35,878 bases of DNA, from positions 1 through 35,878 of the forward strand of contig CAMAXJ010000009.1 of NCBI GenBank assembly GCA_945862155.1, given 5' to 3'. The notes beneath the pieces are model-generated. The model did no database searches, was not told the DNA's origin, and saw only the letters and a program-made list of their open reading frames with translations. Of the stretch, positions 34,415 to 35,878 are shown in pieces (the first letter of the stretch is position 1; every line of letters begins with the position of its first letter). This DNA is from Rhodoluna limnophila. GTDB taxonomy: Bacteria > Actinomycetota > Actinomycetes > Actinomycetales > Microbacteriaceae. Made by a program: the position numbers and the translations under genes.

Positions 34415-34463
34415 CTGAAAATCCAGTTTCTTCTCACGAGAGCTGGATTTTCTTCAATATTGG
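34370..34463 (+). repeat. Left copy of 94-bp perfect direct repeat (candidate att site in tRNA-Lys)
   Basis: This segment runs from the anticodon stem of tRNA-Lys through its 3' end and the terminator, and is identical base for base to 35441-35534. A core that starts at the anticodon arm and runs to the tRNA 3' end is characteristic of tyrosine-integrase attachment sites. Here the tRNA gene is intact on this side. Confidence 0.85.
34418..34455 (+). terminator. Intrinsic terminator of tRNA-Lys
   Basis: AAAATCCAG (34418-34426) pairs with CTGGATTTT (34443-34451) in a 9-bp stem. A short inner stem TCTC/GAGA lies in the loop. The right arm ends in TTTTCTTC, giving the T-rich tail. A second identical copy lies in the downstream repeat. 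Confidence 0.8.
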
Positions 34464-34601
34464 CGTCCACCACTTTGAGATTCAGTCTCCGAAATCAGTA
34501 ATGACCGACTGATACGGAATCAGTTATCCCTTATGGTCAAACGTCAGGGGGGATATGGGGCAAATTAATGCAGGCAAAGTATAGATAATCAGTTGGGTAC
34601 C

Positions 34602-35246
34602 ATGATGCCTATGAATTTAGAAATGGCTATAGCTCTAGTTATATTCCTTATCCCCTTGGCCTATAGCCCAGGACCCGGAAACACTTTTTTTGCAGCCATC
34701 GGGGCATCAAAGGGATTGAAGGCAGCAATACCTTCGCTCTCTGGTTATCACGTAGCGACTTTTATTGTGACTGCAGCAATAGGGCTAGGTATGGGAGTGA
34801 CTGTGCTTCGCCTTCCGATTATTGCAAATACGCTGGCTGCTGTCGGCTGTTTGTATGTTTTTTGGTTGGCGTACAAATTCATCAAATCAGCTAGGTCGCA
34901 TGGCTCTGCCAAGGAGGAAGGTATTCAATCTGCCCCAGTGAATATTGGATTTATTTCCGGTGCAGTCATATTGCTGGTGAATCCAAAGGCTTATTACATC
35001 ATTGCTGTTATGTTCACCCAATTTCTCAATCCAAGCGATAGCAGTTCTTTCGCTCTTGTTTTACTCATCACACTTATTTTTACTTTGAACAATCTTGTTG
35101 CTTTTGTGGTGTGGACTATCGGCGGCCAAGGTCTAACGATGTTGTTCAATAGCGAAACTTCCAAACGTTGGATCGACTACTTTTTCGCTGCAACACTTGT
35201 AGCTGTTGGGATATGGATGGCTCTTCCAATATTCGTTGGCCACTAA
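34602..35246 (+). CDS. LysE/RhtB-family exporter
   Basis: LysE-type proteins export amino acids or related small molecules. The product (214 residues from ATG 34602) has about six hydrophobic helices and the family motif SPGPGNTFFAAIGASKGLKAA near the N-terminus. LVNPKAYYII in the middle also fits. ATGs at 34605 and 34611 are alternatives. The TTG at 34593 lies 3 nt after a GATAAT and is unlikely. A GATAAT at 34584-34589 may be the -10. It is the only gene between two copies of a tRNA-derived direct repeat, so it was probably acquired with a small island. The substrate is not predictable. Linkage to tRNA-Lys is a matter of integration site, not of lysine export. Confidence 0.88.
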   Translation: MMPMNLEMAIALVIFLIPLAYSPGPGNTFFAAIGASKGLKAAIPSLSGYHVATFIVTAAIGLGMGVTVLRLPIIANTLAAVGCLYVFWLAYKFIKSARSHGSAKEEGIQSAPVNIGFISGAVILLVNPKAYYIIAVMFTQFLNPSDSSSFALVLLITLIFTLNNLVAFVVWTIGGQGLTMLFNSETSKRWIDYFFAATLVAVGIWMALPIFVGH

Positions 35247-35684
35247 ATTTCAACGTAGATGACTTCTCGCTGGGACCGAATGTCCTCAAGGTAAGCGTGC
35301 CTAAATAGTTGAAAAACTAACACCAGCTAATTAGTTCAGGAATATTCAAGATTCACCCTAGAAGACATTTTTGCCAAGGCGAGAAAATGTCAGACGCACT
35401 GACTATACTCAAAGCAAGAAATACTGATTTTGGGCAGACATGACTCTTAATCAGTGGGTTCCGGGTTCAAGTCCCGGGGGGTGCACTGAAAATCCAGTTT
35501 CTTCTCACGAGAGCTGGATTTTCTTCAATATTGGTCAACGTCGCTTCAGTTGGACACCTGGTGAAGAATATACGTCGACGCCTATTGCAGCTGATTGCTC
35601 CACTCGAGAATCGTTTACCTAATAGTCACCAGAACTTTCGTGTCATTTACTAACTAGTCAAAGCACGAATAGTGGAGTTATGGC
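35247..35684. other. Gene-poor stretch around the right repeat
   Basis: Apart from the 94-bp repeat copy, no supported gene is seen in these 438 bp. The 194 bp to its left contain only very short frames, one of which (35387-35443) stops inside the repeat. The 150 bp to its right lead to the SGNH hydrolase gene without a clear promoter. The short frame spanning the repeat is an artefact of tRNA sequence. Confidence 0.6.
35441..35534 (+). repeat. Right copy of 94-bp direct repeat (3' tRNA-Lys fragment plus terminator)
   Basis: It is identical to 34370-34463. The first 45 bp are the 3' part of tRNA-Lys and the rest is the terminator region. The bases before it (GGGCAGACA) do not continue the tRNA, so this copy is a non-functional fragment. 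The terminator stem recurs at 35489-35522. Confidence 0.9.
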
Positions 35685-35878
35685 GTGAATAGAAAACCCT
35701 ATGAATCCTACATAGCTATGGGGGACTCTCTTTCCGAGGGCCTCGGGGACTTCACATTCAAGCACTACCGTGACCACAATGGCTGGACCGATCGACTAGC
35801 AGCCATTTTGGCCCGAGAGGCTAAGGAACAAGAGATCTCTTTCAAGTACGCAAACCTGTCAATTAGGGGGGCTGGTCT
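35685..35878 (+). CDS. SGNH/GDSL-type hydrolase, 3' end outside window
   Basis: The frame from GTG 35685 stays open to the window edge (64 complete codons). It encodes ESYIAMGDSLSEGLGDF near residues 6-22. GDSLSEG is block I of the SGNH hydrolase family, with the nucleophile serine. GGAG at 35674-35677 lies 7 nt before the GTG. The nearby ATG at 35679 hits TGA after one codon and is not a start. These enzymes are esterases or lipases, often acting on acylated sugars or lipids. The substrate cannot be told from this fragment. Confidence 0.85.
   Translation, partial: MNRKPYESYIAMGDSLSEGLGDFTFKHYRDHNGWTDRLAAILAREAKEQEISFKYANLSIRGAG

Larger units (their letters stand above)
34415..35534. mobile_element. 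Candidate minimal genomic island at tRNA-Lys carrying only a LysE-type gene
   Basis: The 977 bp between the two 94-bp repeats (34464-35440) contain one exporter gene and no integrase, transposase or excisionase. The arrangement of an intact tRNA at one end and a 3' tRNA fragment at the other is the usual footprint of site-specific integration. It could be a deletion remnant or a non-autonomous element moved by an integrase encoded elsewhere, possibly beyond the right edge. Confidence 0.6.

Noticed and set aside
35387-35443. 18-codon frame with a weak AAGG upstream, ending in the repeat
   Set aside because: Too short, with no homology and a poor ribosome binding site. It could be a decayed gene end but cannot be supported.
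35440-35622. 60-residue frame across the right repeat
   Set aside because: Its first half is the tRNA fragment and terminator. The same peptide appears in the left copy, so it is not a gene.
1-35878. CRISPR arrays, insertion sequences, rRNA genes, integrase genes
   Set aside because: No regularly spaced repeats, transposase or integrase motifs, or rRNA-like stretches were found by reading both strands.

Overview
The window is a compact stretch of an actinobacterial chromosome. Most genes point rightward, intergenic gaps are short, and start/stop overlaps are frequent. The central order whiB2-like, large GT2 membrane protein, DUF5719-type protein, Rv3259-like protein, phosphomannomutase, sahH, mtrA, mtrB, lpqB, comF-like, secA, followed by an Rv3235-like gene and a pdtaS/whiB1 pair, is the conserved order known around Rv3220-Rv3260 of Mycobacterium tuberculosis. 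Moderate G+C, very small spacers and a UbiA/CrtI-type carotenoid pair suggest a small-genome Microbacteriaceae (for example the freshwater Rhodoluna/Aquiluna group). That placement is inference. Layout: (1) 1-1373, purK (cut by the window edge) and purE. (2) 1370-11113, an envelope-glycan locus: two-part ABC exporter, GT2 glycosyltransferase, CDP-polyol phosphotransferase of the TagB/TagF family, a lipoprotein, an 882-residue secreted LysM protein with an internal repeat array, a LicC-like nucleotidyltransferase, manA, and convergent galE. (3) 11274-26541, the conserved core: WhiB regulator, 918-residue GT2 membrane protein, DUF5719-like protein, degenerate metallopeptidase-family protein, phosphomannomutase, sahH, the MtrA-MtrB-LpqB envelope-stress module, ComF-like protein and SecA. 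(4) 26538-30850, an Rv3235-like gene, an unrecognised gene, a CpaB-like SAF protein, a CpaE/TadZ-like ATPase joined without a gap to a PdtaS-type kinase, and WhiB1. (5) 31026-34281, a small membrane protein, a one-cysteine Bcp peroxiredoxin, and a UbiA prenyltransferase overlapping a CrtI-type oxidoreductase. (6) 34283-35878, tRNA-Lys(CTT), whose 3' part and terminator are repeated perfectly (94 bp) 1071 bp downstream, bracketing a LysE-type exporter, then the 5' end of an SGNH hydrolase gene. How the genes fit together: parts 2 and 3 supply mannose/galactose sugar precursors, polymer synthesis and export, plus the two-component system and secretion motor that manage the envelope. Part 4 carries signal transduction and redox-sensing regulators. 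Part 6 looks like a miniature island at a tRNA gene. Several genes (galE, the Rv3259-like gene, manB, sahH, the UbiA gene, the LicC-like gene and the gene at 27111) have a -10-like hexamer 6-7 nt before the start codon, which suggests leaderless transcripts. No CRISPR array, rRNA, transposase or integrase was seen.
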